Assembly (NCBI RefSeq): GCF_002968015.1
Contig: NZ_PUIP01000005.1
Span: 186,001-250,000, forward strand
Direction: 5' to 3'
DNA length: 64,000 bases
Source: Massilia phosphatilytica
GTDB taxonomy: Bacteria; Pseudomonadota; Gammaproteobacteria; Burkholderiales; Burkholderiaceae_D
Under the pieces are notes generated by a model. It saw nothing but the letters and a program-made list of their open reading frames with translations. It was not told where the DNA came from and did no database searches. Below are positions 42,250 to 50,325 of the stretch, in pieces; positions within the stretch are counted from its first letter, which is position 1; every line of letters begins with the position of its first letter. The position numbers and the translations under genes were made by a program.

Positions 42250-43050
42250 ATGACCACGTCTCCCACCTGGATCTCCGTCGGCGCGCTCGGCGACGCCTTC
42301 ACGCCCGACAACCACTGCCTGCCGCCGGATGCGGGCCTGGACGGCCGCACCCTGCGACTGCACGGCGAGGATGGCCGCGACACGACGCTCGCCTTCGGCA
42401 CCGGCGGCACGCTCGTCCGCGACGGCATCTCCACCACGCAGTGCAGCATCACGCGGCCGCGCCCCGGCATCTGGTTCGTCGACTACCGCAGCGACGGCGC
42501 GCCGCGCGGCGGCACCAGCCTCGTGCTGGACCTGGAGCGCGGCAGCTACATCGAGATCGACGGCACGCTGCCGACGCGCGAGGAAGCGCATGTACCGTTG
42601 CTGGCCCGGGTCGCCCGCGGCGACGAACTGACGCCGGTGAAAGCGCGTATCGTGCGCGGCACCATCGATCGCCCGTTTGCACCGGATGCCGCTCTGCCCG
42701 CGCCGACCGGCGAGCTGCTCGGCAAGCGCATCGAGTACATCTACAGCCCGCACGAGCGCTACGAGCACATCTACCTGAACGAGGCCTTCTACACGTGGCG
42801 CTGCCTTGCCGGCTCGGAGCGCGGGCTGTGCGATACCGACGCCTGCCACTACTACAACATCGACACCGACCTGGTCCTCTTCATCTGGCGCGAAAAGATC
42901 GTGCCCACGCTGGGCATCGTGATGGTCGACCTGCGCGCCATGAAGACCACCGGCAAGATCATGGGCTACGAAGGCGACGACTTCGCCAACGTGCGCAACT
43001 TCGGCGTCGGTGCGCACGCCCGCGTGCTGTCCGTGATTCCGGCGGAGTGA
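42250..43050 (+). CDS. MoaF-domain protein (monoamine-regulon type)
   Basis: A 266-residue soluble protein with two lipocalin-like halves. The N-half contains SPTWISVGALGDAFTPDNHCLP and WFVDYRSDGAPRGGTSLVLDL; the C-half has LLGKRIEYIYSPHERYEHIYLN, CHYYNIDTDLVLFIWREKIVPTLGIVMVDL. This is the MoaF family, named for a Klebsiella monoamine-regulated protein (known); despite database labels, a molybdenum-cofactor role is doubtful. It starts a plus-strand operon with two SDRs. GAGGATC precedes the ATG at 42250; an in-frame start at 42190 would cover the promoter. The link with monoamines fits the island's amine oxidoreductase and aminotransferase. Confidence 0.83.
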   Translation: MTTSPTWISVGALGDAFTPDNHCLPPDAGLDGRTLRLHGEDGRDTTLAFGTGGTLVRDGISTTQCSITRPRPGIWFVDYRSDGAPRGGTSLVLDLERGSYIEIDGTLPTREEAHVPLLARVARGDELTPVKARIVRGTIDRPFAPDAALPAPTGELLGKRIEYIYSPHERYEHIYLNEAFYTWRCLAGSERGLCDTDACHYYNIDTDLVLFIWREKIVPTLGIVMVDLRAMKTTGKIMGYEGDDFANVRNFGVGAHARVLSVIPAE

Positions 43051-43055
43051 CGATC

Positions 43056-43868
43056 ATGACGCCTATCCAGGGGAGATTCGCCGGCAAGGTCGCGCTGGTG
43101 ACGGGCGGCGGCACCGGCATCGGCGAGGCCTGCGCGCACCAGCTGGCGCGCGAGGGTGCGCATGTCGTCGTGCTCGGACGCCGGCGCGAACGCGTCGAGG
43201 CAGTGGCGCGCGCTTGCGGCGGCACGGCCCTCGCGTACGACGCGAGCGATGCCGCCGCCATGGCCGACGCCGTGGCGACCGTATGTGCGCGCCATGGCCG
43301 GCTCGACGTGCTCGTCGCGAACGCGGGCGGCTTTGGCCAGGGCGCGTGCGGCGCCACGCCGGACGCCGACTGGCGCCGGGCATTCGATGCCAACCTGAAC
43401 ACGGCGTTCGTCAGCGCACGCGCGTCCCTGCCCGCGCTCCGGCAACAGCGCGGCAACATCGTGTTCGTCGCCTCGATCGCGGCGCTGGCGGCCGGGCCGG
43501 AAGTGTGCGGCTACACGACGTTCAAGCATGCGCTGATCGGCCTGGCGCGTTCGATCGCGCGCGACTACGGCCCGGCCGGCGTGCGCGCCAACGTCGTGTG
43601 TCCGGGCTGGGTACGCACGCCGATGGCGGATGCGGAAATGGCGCCGCTGATGGCGGCGCGCGGCATCGGCCTCGACGCCGCCTACGATGTCGTGTGCGCC
43701 GACGTGCCGCTGCGCCGTCCGGCGACGGCCGACGAGATCGCAGCCGTCTGCGCCTTCCTGGCGTCGCCTGACGCCTCGATCGTCACCGGGGCCGTGCTCG
43801 CGGCCGACGGCGGGTCGACGATCGTCGACGTGCCCACCCTCGCCTTCACCCGGCTGGAGGCGGCATGA
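43056..43868 (+). CDS. Short-chain dehydrogenase/reductase
   Basis: A 270-residue classical SDR. The nucleotide motif TGGGTGIG is at 16-23, NAGG near 89-92, and the catalytic triad S140, Y153 and K157 (YTTFK) is complete; the DGG near the C-terminus is usual. No charged selector residue makes the cofactor certain, but GRRRER after strand 2 suggests NADP(H). It starts 5 bp after the moaF stop and its stop overlaps the next SDR start. It should oxidise an alcohol or reduce a ketone in the island's pathway. The longer in-frame reading from 42441 lies inside moaF. Confidence 0.9.
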   Translation: MTPIQGRFAGKVALVTGGGTGIGEACAHQLAREGAHVVVLGRRRERVEAVARACGGTALAYDASDAAAMADAVATVCARHGRLDVLVANAGGFGQGACGATPDADWRRAFDANLNTAFVSARASLPALRQQRGNIVFVASIAALAAGPEVCGYTTFKHALIGLARSIARDYGPAGVRANVVCPGWVRTPMADAEMAPLMAARGIGLDAAYDVVCADVPLRRPATADEIAAVCAFLASPDASIVTGAVLAADGGSTIVDVPTLAFTRLEAA

Positions 43869-44626
43869 ACGGCCGCAACGACATCGACTTCACGGGCAGG
43901 ACCGCGATCGTGACGGGCGGCGCGAGCGGCATCGGCGAGGCCATCGCACGACTGTTCGCGGCGCACGGTGCGTCCGTGCTCGTCGCGGACCGCGATGCCA
44001 AAGGGGCCGCCCGGGTTGCCGCCAGTATTCCGCGCGGCGCGGCGCTGGCCTGCGACCTCGCCGACGCCGATTCACCTTCCGGCATCGTCGCGGCGGCGCG
44101 CGAACGCTTCGGCGGCGTCGACATCGTGGTGCACAACGCGGCGTATTTTCCGCTGACCGACTTCACGCACATCGACCGTCCGCTACTGGAACGCACCTTC
44201 GCCGTCAACGTCCACGCCGCGTTCGGCCTGCTGCAGGCTGCCTTGCCGGCGATGCGCGCACGCGGCGGCGGCAGGATGCTCGTGACGTCGTCCGTGACGG
44301 GCCCGCGCGTCGCGTATCCGGGCCTGGCGCACTACGCCGCGTCGAAGGCGGCCGTGAACGGTTTCATCCGGGCCGCGGCGCTCGAGGTGGCGGCCGACGG
44401 CGTCACGGTCAACGGCGTGGAGCCGGGCATGATCCGCACGCCGGCACAGGATAATCTCGGCGGTGACGACGTTGCGGCACGGCTGCGCGCGCGCATCCCG
44501 CTGGGCCGCCTCGGCGAGCCGGACGACATCGCGGCCGCGATGCTGTTCCTCGCGTCGGACCACGCCGCGTACATCACCGGCCAGACGATTATCGTGGACG
44601 GCGGCGCGCTGCTGCCGGAAGGATGA
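43865..44626 (+). CDS. Short-chain dehydrogenase/reductase
   Basis: A 253-residue classical SDR with TGGASGIG (17-24), catalytic S142/S143, Y157 and K161 (YAASK), and IIVDGGALLPEG near the end. An aspartate after strand 2 (ADRDAKG) suggests NAD preference. It overlaps the preceding SDR by ATGA with GGAGG before it, so both enzymes are made together. The two are diverged from each other. It ends directly against the convergent LuxR gene, with no spare bases. Two SDRs beside an aminotransferase would suit degradation of an amino alcohol such as octopamine or another beta-hydroxy amine (inference only). Confidence 0.9.
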   Translation: MNGRNDIDFTGRTAIVTGGASGIGEAIARLFAAHGASVLVADRDAKGAARVAASIPRGAALACDLADADSPSGIVAAARERFGGVDIVVHNAAYFPLTDFTHIDRPLLERTFAVNVHAAFGLLQAALPAMRARGGGRMLVTSSVTGPRVAYPGLAHYAASKAAVNGFIRAAALEVAADGVTVNGVEPGMIRTPAQDNLGGDDVAARLRARIPLGRLGEPDDIAAAMLFLASDHAAYITGQTIIVDGGALLPEG

Positions 44627-45292
44627 TCAATAAGCCAGCCGCGCGAGCTCGCCGCGGCTGGCGATGCCGCACTTGCGGAAGATGTGCGCCAGATGGGTCT
44701 TGACGGTGGACGCCGCCATGCCGGCTTCGCGCGCCACCTGCTTGTTCGGCATGCCGGCGGCGACGGCCAATGCGATGTCGAGTTCGCGCGGCGTCAGTTG
44801 CGGACACCGTGCCGCGAGGCGATGACGAGGATCGGCCCCGCCGAGCAGCTGCGCCGCCAGCGCGTGGAAGTCGGCCAGCGCGTCCATCTGGTCGTTCGAG
44901 AAGCCGGGATGCGGCGCGTCGCGCAACAGGCTCACGCCGAGGCGCGGACCGTCGGGCCCGGCGGGCAGCAGCATGTCGAGCGCGTCGCTCAGCCGGTATG
45001 GACGCATGAAGTCCTGTTCATACCGTGCGAGCTCGCCGTCCGCACGATCGAGGCGCTGGCGCAGCCACCCGATCGCGTGCGGCGCGCCGGCGATGCGGTG
45101 CGGTGCCAGCGGATCGTCACGGTGGTGGCCGGAGAAATAGGCCGCGCAACGGCGCGCGTCTTCCTCGGCCCACAGCACGCGGCCGGCGTTGCCATCCGCG
45201 CCGATCGTGTAGACGACCCAGCCCTGCGCCTGCACCAGCTGGCTGGCCACGCGGCCGATGCGGCGGGCAGTCTCCGCGAACCCGTCACGCAC
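44627..45292 (-). CDS. LuxR-type transcriptional regulator
   Basis: A protein of about 221 residues with a sensing N-terminal part and a C-terminal LuxR helix-turn-helix: [45 protein letters not shown]. No receiver domain is present. It follows the class III aminotransferase and the GTG at 45292 overlaps that gene's stop by 8 bp; ATG at 45334 is a possible earlier start inside the aminotransferase. The aminotransferase carries shared element D, so this regulator is itself in the regulon. Either this protein or the LuxR at 33021 could bind the element. Being made from a controlled operon makes it a candidate for feedback. Confidence 0.83.
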   Translation of the reverse strand: MRDGFAETARRIGRVASQLVQAQGWVVYTIGADGNAGRVLWAEEDARRCAAYFSGHHRDDPLAPHRIAGAPHAIGWLRQRLDRADGELARYEQDFMRPYRLSDALDMLLPAGPDGPRLGVSLLRDAPHPGFSNDQMDALADFHALAAQLLGGADPRHRLAARCPQLTPRELDIALAVAAGMPNKQVAREAGMAASTVKTHLAHIFRKCGIASRGELARLAY

Positions 45293-46616
45293 CGGCGAAC
45301 CCCGCGTCGAGCGCGGCGACGATGACGTCCGCATGCGCTTCCTCCAGTACCAGTGGCGGCGACAGGATGATCTTGGTGCCCACCGGACGCACGATGGCGC
45401 CATGCTGGCGTGCGATCTCGGCGACGCGCGCGGCGTAGCCGGCGGTGGGGTCGAGCCGCTCCCGCGTGCGCTTGTCCGCGACGAGGTCGATGGCGAGCAT
45501 CAGCCCCTTGCCGCGCACTTCGCCCACGGCCGCGTAGCGGTCGACGAACGGCTGCAGCCCCGCCAGCAGGTAGTCGCCCATGCGCGCGGCGTTCGCAGGC
45601 AGGTTTTCGTCGCGCACGATCTTCAGGTTCGCGAGCGCCGCGGCGCAGCCGACCGGATGGCCGGAGTACGTGTAGCCGTGGAAGATCGCACCCGCGAAGT
45701 CCGCGTTGCCGTCGAAGGCCTCGACGATGCGTTCGTTGAACATCGTGGCGCCGAGCGGAAAGTAGCCGGACGTGATGCCTTTCGCCAGGCACACGATGTC
45801 GGGCTTGACGCCCCACAGCCGGCTGCCGAACATGGCGCCCGTGCGGCCGAAGCCCGTCACCACCTCGTCGGCGATGAACAGCACGCCATGGCGGTCGCAC
45901 ACCTCGCGTACGAGCGGCCAGTAGCTGGCCGGCGGGACGATCACGCCGCCCGCGCCCTGCACGGGCTCGGCGATGAACGCGGCCACGGTGTCCGGTCCCT
46001 GGAAGACGATCTCGCGCTCGAGCAGAGTGGCGCAGATGCGCGCCAGCTCGTCGGGATCCTCGGTGAACGGGTTGCGGTAGGTCCACGGCGTCTCGACGTG
46101 GAAGCAGCCCGGCAGCAAAGGTTCGTAGCTGCGCCGGAACACGTGGTTGCCGTTGACCGACGCGCCGCCGAAGTGCGTGCCGTGGTAGCCCTGCTTGAGC
46201 GAGATGAACTTGGTGCGCTCCGGCTGGCCGGCAACCTTCCAGTACTGGCGCGCCAGGCGCAGCGCGGTCTCGACGGCGTCCGAACCGCCGGAACTGTAGA
46301 AGACCCGTTTCATGTCTTCCGGCGCCAGCATGTCGACGAGGAGATTCGACAGTTCTTCCGCGCGCGGGTGCGTGAGGCCGTCGAAGATCTGGAAATATTC
46401 CAGCTCGTCGAGCTGGGCCGCGATCGCCCGCTTCACTTCGGGCCGCCCATGGCCCACGTTCACGTTCCACAGGCCGGCGATGCCGTCCACCAGCTTGTTG
46501 CCCGCGTCGTCGAACACGTGGCAGCCTTCGCCGCGCACGATGCGGATCGGTTCGCGCACCTTCATCTCGTTCGGGTGCAGCATCGGATGCCAGAACTGGT
46601 ATGCCGGCTGGTACAT
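45285..46616 (-). CDS. Class III aminotransferase
   Basis: A 443-residue PLP enzyme: [21 protein letters not shown] (107-127), [14 protein letters not shown] (D250) and the PLP lysine K279 in [16 protein letters not shown]. The YEFW-like start and [14 protein letters not shown] are shared with omega-aminotransferases for beta-alanine, taurine or polyamines. GAGGAGGGAGA precedes the ATG at 46616. The next gene on the transcript is the LuxR regulator. It could remove an amino group from the imported amine, or from a product of the oxidoreductase. Three class III enzymes of this type occur in the window (also at 1564 and 17129). Confidence 0.9.
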   Translation of the reverse strand: MYQPAYQFWHPMLHPNEMKVREPIRIVRGEGCHVFDDAGNKLVDGIAGLWNVNVGHGRPEVKRAIAAQLDELEYFQIFDGLTHPRAEELSNLLVDMLAPEDMKRVFYSSGGSDAVETALRLARQYWKVAGQPERTKFISLKQGYHGTHFGGASVNGNHVFRRSYEPLLPGCFHVETPWTYRNPFTEDPDELARICATLLEREIVFQGPDTVAAFIAEPVQGAGGVIVPPASYWPLVREVCDRHGVLFIADEVVTGFGRTGAMFGSRLWGVKPDIVCLAKGITSGYFPLGATMFNERIVEAFDGNADFAGAIFHGYTYSGHPVGCAAALANLKIVRDENLPANAARMGDYLLAGLQPFVDRYAAVGEVRGKGLMLAIDLVADKRTRERLDPTAGYAARVAEIARQHGAIVRPVGTKIILSPPLVLEEAHADVIVAALDAGFAGA

Positions 46617-46645
46617 GATCGTCTCCCTCCTCATGGTTTTGAACC

Positions 46646-46688
46646 AGTCTAGGGAAACCCGGGCGCCCCGGTTATCGAAAACCGGCAA
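46646..46688 (-). promoter_or_regulatory. Shared element D and -10 box, aminotransferase promoter
   Basis: Minus strand: TTGCCGGTTTTCGATA (46688-46673), 21 bp, then TAGACT (46651-46646). The aminotransferase ATG is 30 bases below the -10. The site lies just after the AraC stop (46695). Confidence 0.8.
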
Positions 46689-46694
46689 AAACAG

Positions 46695-47714
46695 TCATTG
46701 GAACGTCCGGCCGCCGACGCGCTTGACGGTCTCGGACGGCAGTTCGCCGAACAGGCGCTTGTAGTCGACCGACAGTTGCGACAAATGCCAGAAGCCCCAG
46801 CGCGCCGCGATGTCGCCGATCGTCTTCGCGCCGCGGGAATTCATCAGGTCGCGGTGCAACCCGTTCAGGCGCACGATCTTGAGGTAGGCTGCGGGGCTCA
46901 TGCCGATGACCTGCGTAAAGCAGTACTGCAAGGTACGGCGCGACGTGAAGGTGCGCTGGCACAGGTCGAGCACGGTCACCGGGCGGTCCGGGTTCGCCTC
47001 GATGTATTCGCGCGCCTTGGCCACCACGTGGAGCGCCTTCTTCGCGTCCGCCGTACCGTCGCCATTCGTGGCCAGGCCCAGGTATTCGTCGACCAGGCCG
47101 ACCAGCTCGCTGACCAGCTGGTCGCGTGCTTCCACCAAGGCCAGCTGATACGGCTGGTAGGTCATCGTCAGCAGCGCGATGCTGAGGCGATGACGCAGGG
47201 TCGCGGCGAACGCCGGGTTGTGGACGTGGTTGGCCGCGTTCGCCAGCAGTTCGGCGGCATCGACGCGCACCTCCTCGTCCTCGACCGGCAGCATGGCCAC
47301 GGGAACGGTGATGCTCATCATCGTGCAGTTGGGCGGCGTGCTCAGTTCCAGCGCCGCGTGGTCGCTCAGCGCCGTCACGTGGTCCATGCCGACGGTGTGG
47401 CCACGCCAGCGCGCCTCGCCGTCCAGGTGCGCGAATACGCCGAGGGCCACCACGCCGGTGCGCCCGGGCCCGGTTTCGAACACGGCCTGCGACGTCTTTT
47501 CCTCGAACAGCTGGACGTCGCCGATGAGGGCTTCCGTGATCTGGCCGTTGAAGCGCCCCTTGGAGAGCTGGTCGTAGACCTGGTTCCAGCCGGTCAGCAC
47601 GCGCTCGTGCTGCCAGAGGTTGGACGTGTGGACCGTCTTGCGGCATGCGTTGATGGCGTTGCCGACCTGCGGCACGGCAGTCGCCGTCCCAAAATGCTGT
47701 TCCGCGAAGCTCAT
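46695..47714 (-). CDS. AraC-family transcriptional regulator (EutR/FeaR-like)
   Basis: A 339-residue regulator with a non-cupin N-terminal sensing part (about 1-215) and a C-terminal AraC double helix-turn-helix: VLDLCQRTFTSRRTLQYCFTQVIGMSPAAYLKIVRLNGLHR, then TIGDIAARWGFWHLSQLSVDYKRLFGELPSETV. The layout is like EutR/FeaR, activators of amine catabolism. GGAGGAGGCA precedes the ATG at 47714. It follows the aldehyde dehydrogenase by 176 bp and may be co-transcribed or have its own promoter. FeaR controls phenylethylamine/tyramine oxidation in E. coli (known), which would match the proposed aromatic-amine role; the sequence alone cannot prove it. Confidence 0.88.
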   Translation of the reverse strand: MSFAEQHFGTATAVPQVGNAINACRKTVHTSNLWQHERVLTGWNQVYDQLSKGRFNGQITEALIGDVQLFEEKTSQAVFETGPGRTGVVALGVFAHLDGEARWRGHTVGMDHVTALSDHAALELSTPPNCTMMSITVPVAMLPVEDEEVRVDAAELLANAANHVHNPAFAATLRHRLSIALLTMTYQPYQLALVEARDQLVSELVGLVDEYLGLATNGDGTADAKKALHVVAKAREYIEANPDRPVTVLDLCQRTFTSRRTLQYCFTQVIGMSPAAYLKIVRLNGLHRDLMNSRGAKTIGDIAARWGFWHLSQLSVDYKRLFGELPSETVKRVGGRTFQ

Positions 47715-47829
47715 TGCCTCCTCCCAAGCGTGTATGAATCGACTCTAGGCGGCCGATTTCATTAAGATGTTAGCAAATGGCGTTCGATGTGTCAGCAGGA
47801 TTCATCTAATGGTAATGTTTCGGGGCAAA

Positions 47830-47868
47830 CCCGCGAGGAATGACGCTTGGACGCAACGTTCCTGCGGG
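47830..47868 (-). terminator. Possible factor-dependent terminator between aldehyde dehydrogenase and araC
   Basis: Arms CCCGC-G-AGGAA (47830-47840) and TTCCTGCGGG (47859-47868) pair over ten bases with one bulge; no T-run follows. It could reduce read-through into the AraC gene. Confidence 0.35.
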
Positions 47869-47890
47869 CGTGCCAGTGAACAACTCGTGT

Positions 47891-49315
47891 TCAAGATTTC
47901 ATGATCTTGACCGTCTGGATCGTGGTGAATTCGGCCAGGCCGTGCTTGCCGAATTCGACGCCGATGCCCGACTGCTTGACGCCGCCGAACGGCGCGTCCG
48001 GCTGCACGGCGCCATGCTCGTTGATCCAGACACTGCCGCATTCGAGCCGCTTGCCGATCTCGACGGCGCGCGCCGTATCGCTCGACCAGACCGACCCGCC
48101 CAGGCCGTTCGGATTGTCGTTGGCCAGGCGCACGGCCTCGTCGATATCGGTGTACCTGATCACCGGCAGGATCGGGCCGAACTGTTCCTCGTCGACGAGG
48201 CGCGCGCCATTCGTCAGCCCCGCGACGATGGCCGGTTCGAAGAAGAAGCCCTTGCCTTCGCGCACCTTGCCGCCGGCGAGCACCTCGCCGCCGTGTTCGC
48301 GCGCGTCCTCGAGCAGGTCACGCACGATGTCGAGCTGGGCGCGGTTTTGCACGGGACCGAGTTCGACGCCCGGTTCGAGGCCGTCGCCCACTTTCACTTC
48401 GCCGGCCAGCCGCGCCAGTTCGGTGCACAGCGCCTCATATTGGCTCTCGTGCACGTACAGGCGCTTCAGACAGGCGCAGGTCTGGCCATTGTTGTGGAAC
48501 GCCACGCCGAACAGCTTAGTCGCCACGGCCTTGACGTCGACGTCGGGCAGCACGATGCCGGCGTCGTTCCCGCCCAGCTCCAGGGTCAGGCGCTTGAGCG
48601 TGGCGGCCGCATTTTCCATGATGCGCTTGCCCGTACGCGTGGAACCCGTGAAGACGATCTTGTTGACGTCCGGATGGCCCGTCAGCGCCGCGCCCGCCGC
48701 GCCGCCGCCCGTGACGACGTTCAGCACACCCGGCGGCAGGATCGCGTTCGCCAGCTCGACAAAGCGGCTGGTCGCCACCGGCGTATATTCGGACGGCTTG
48801 AGCACGACGGTGTTCCCGGCGCGCAGGGCAGGAATCACGTGCCAGATCGCGATCATGAGCGGCCAGTTCCACGGCGTGATCGACGCGACGACGCCCAGCG
48901 GCTTGCGGTGCACTTCCACGCGCGCCTGCTCGTTGTCCTGGATGATTTCCGGTTCCAGGTCGATGTCGGCCGTGACGTGGGTCCAGGCGATGGCGCCGCC
49001 GATCTCCATGCCGGCACCCACGTTGTTCAGGCCCTGCAGCGGCTTGCCGGTCTCGCGCGTCACCAGTTCCATCAGCTCGGGCATGTTCGCTTCCAGCGCC
49101 GCGCCCAGCGCATGCAGCTTCGCCTTGCGCTCGGCATCGGGCAGCGCGCTCCACGCCGGGAACGCGGCGCGTGCGGCCGCCACCGCGGCGTTGACGTGTT
49201 CGGGGCTCGCATCCTGCACCTGGGCAAATGGTTCGCCCGACGCCGGGTTGACGACGGCAAAGGTCTTGCCCGTGTCGACGGCCTGGCCGCCGATGATCAT
49301 CGAATAGGTTTTCAT
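47891..49315 (-). CDS. Aldehyde dehydrogenase
   Basis: A 474-residue ALDH enzyme. The catalytic cysteine is C280 in HNNGQTCACLKR, the base E246 in LTLELGGNDAGIVLPDVD, and ITPWNWPLMIAIWHVIPALRAGN is the cofactor-side motif. The LELGGNDAGIVLPD stretch is typical of a branch that includes phenylacetaldehyde/betaine-type and unknown aldehydes. GGAGGA lies six bases before the ATG at 49315; a GTG six bases earlier is less likely. It follows YCF48 by 22 bp in the DUF1302-led operon, so it is in the element E transcript. It could convert the aldehyde from the FAD oxidoreductase to an arylacetic acid (inference). Confidence 0.9.
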   Translation of the reverse strand: MKTYSMIIGGQAVDTGKTFAVVNPASGEPFAQVQDASPEHVNAAVAAARAAFPAWSALPDAERKAKLHALGAALEANMPELMELVTRETGKPLQGLNNVGAGMEIGGAIAWTHVTADIDLEPEIIQDNEQARVEVHRKPLGVVASITPWNWPLMIAIWHVIPALRAGNTVVLKPSEYTPVATSRFVELANAILPPGVLNVVTGGGAAGAALTGHPDVNKIVFTGSTRTGKRIMENAAATLKRLTLELGGNDAGIVLPDVDVKAVATKLFGVAFHNNGQTCACLKRLYVHESQYEALCTELARLAGEVKVGDGLEPGVELGPVQNRAQLDIVRDLLEDAREHGGEVLAGGKVREGKGFFFEPAIVAGLTNGARLVDEEQFGPILPVIRYTDIDEAVRLANDNPNGLGGSVWSSDTARAVEIGKRLECGSVWINEHGAVQPDAPFGGVKQSGIGVEFGKHGLAEFTTIQTVKIMKS

Positions 49316-49337
49316 GTTCACTCCTCCATTGTCTTGT

Positions 49338-50312
49338 TTATTCGGCGTCCTGCGCCGCCACGCCGCGCTTCGAGAACCGGATCAACCGGCCGGCATCCGC
49401 GACGATGCTGGTCAGCGACAGCCGGTCGCCCCGCTGGCGCGCCTTGAACGTCGCGCCGGCGTCGCCGCTTTCCAGCATCGTGCCGTCCAGGCCGACCGCT
49501 TCCACGGCGCCGTCTTTCGTCTGCACGATGCCGGTGATCGAACTTTTCGCGCCGCTGTCGATCGCCTGCCAGTGCGCGCCGCCGTCGGCGCTGCGGTACA
49601 TGCTGCCGCGCAGGCCACCGACGAGCAGTGTGCCGTCACGCAGCGCGGTGCCGGTCCAGAACGAGCCCTTGTAGCCGGTATCCAGGTAGTCCCACGTGCG
49701 GCCACGGTCACGGCTGCGCAGGACCATGCCGCGCTCCGCCGCGACGAACAGCGTGCCGTTGGCATCGGCGAACGCGGCCAGCAGGTTGCGGTCGGCGCGG
49801 CCGCCGCCCGGCGGTGCGGGTAGCGTTACGGGTACCCAGTGCGCGCCGCCGTCATGCGTGGCCAGCACCAGCGACCACAGGCCGACGGCGACGCCGTCCT
49901 TGTCGTCAAAGAAGTGGACGCCGAACAGCGGCCGGTCCTCGTTCATGTCGCTGCGCTGCACGGCCCAGGTTTCGCCGCCGTCGGCCGTGTGCAGGATCAC
50001 GCCCCAGTGGCCGACCGCCCAGCCGTTCTTCGCGTCGGCGAAGGACACGCTTGTGAGCGTCGACGACACGGGCACCGTGCGCGCCTGGCGGAAGGTCTTG
50101 CCATGGTCGTCGGACAGGAGCACCACGCCGTAGTCGCCGACGCCCACGATGCGTGCGCTCGCATGCGCGGCGCCCAGGATGGTGGCTTCGCTGGCGTAGG
50201 TTGTCGGCACGGCCGGCTGCTGCTTGAGCGCAGGGGTCGCCGCGCCTTCCGCATGGGCCATCCCGGCGGCGGCCAGCAGGCCCAGTGCGATGGAAAGGGT
50301 AAAACGTTTCAT
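49338..50312 (-). CDS. Exported YCF48-like beta-propeller protein
   Basis: A 324-residue protein with signal peptide (LSIALGLLAAAGMAHA, cut near 21). Repeating blades contain SxDxGxTW-like motifs: LLSDDHGKTF, LHTADGGETWAV, LATHDGGAHWV, LRSRDRGRTWDY and YRSADGGAHWQAI, as in YCF48/BNR-repeat proteins. It lies 13 bp after the RND transporter gene. Such proteins accompany DUF1302/DUF1329/RND sets in hydrophobic-substrate clusters and are probably a periplasmic partner of the exporter-like complex. Function is not proven. AGGAG precedes the ATG. Confidence 0.87.
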   Translation of the reverse strand: MKRFTLSIALGLLAAAGMAHAEGAATPALKQQPAVPTTYASEATILGAAHASARIVGVGDYGVVLLSDDHGKTFRQARTVPVSSTLTSVSFADAKNGWAVGHWGVILHTADGGETWAVQRSDMNEDRPLFGVHFFDDKDGVAVGLWSLVLATHDGGAHWVPVTLPAPPGGGRADRNLLAAFADANGTLFVAAERGMVLRSRDRGRTWDYLDTGYKGSFWTGTALRDGTLLVGGLRGSMYRSADGGAHWQAIDSGAKSSITGIVQTKDGAVEAVGLDGTMLESGDAGATFKARQRGDRLSLTSIVADAGRLIRFSKRGVAAQDAE

Positions 50313-50325
50313 GTCGGCTCCTGGA

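Noticed and set aside
42250..43050. Molybdenum-cofactor biosynthesis role for MoaF
   Set aside because: No molybdenum-cofactor or molybdoenzyme genes are present; the domain name is historical and the context is amine catabolism.
33021..45292. Assigning the shared element firmly to one of the two LuxR proteins
   Set aside because: Both genes carry or share a copy of the element; sequence alone cannot tell which one binds it.
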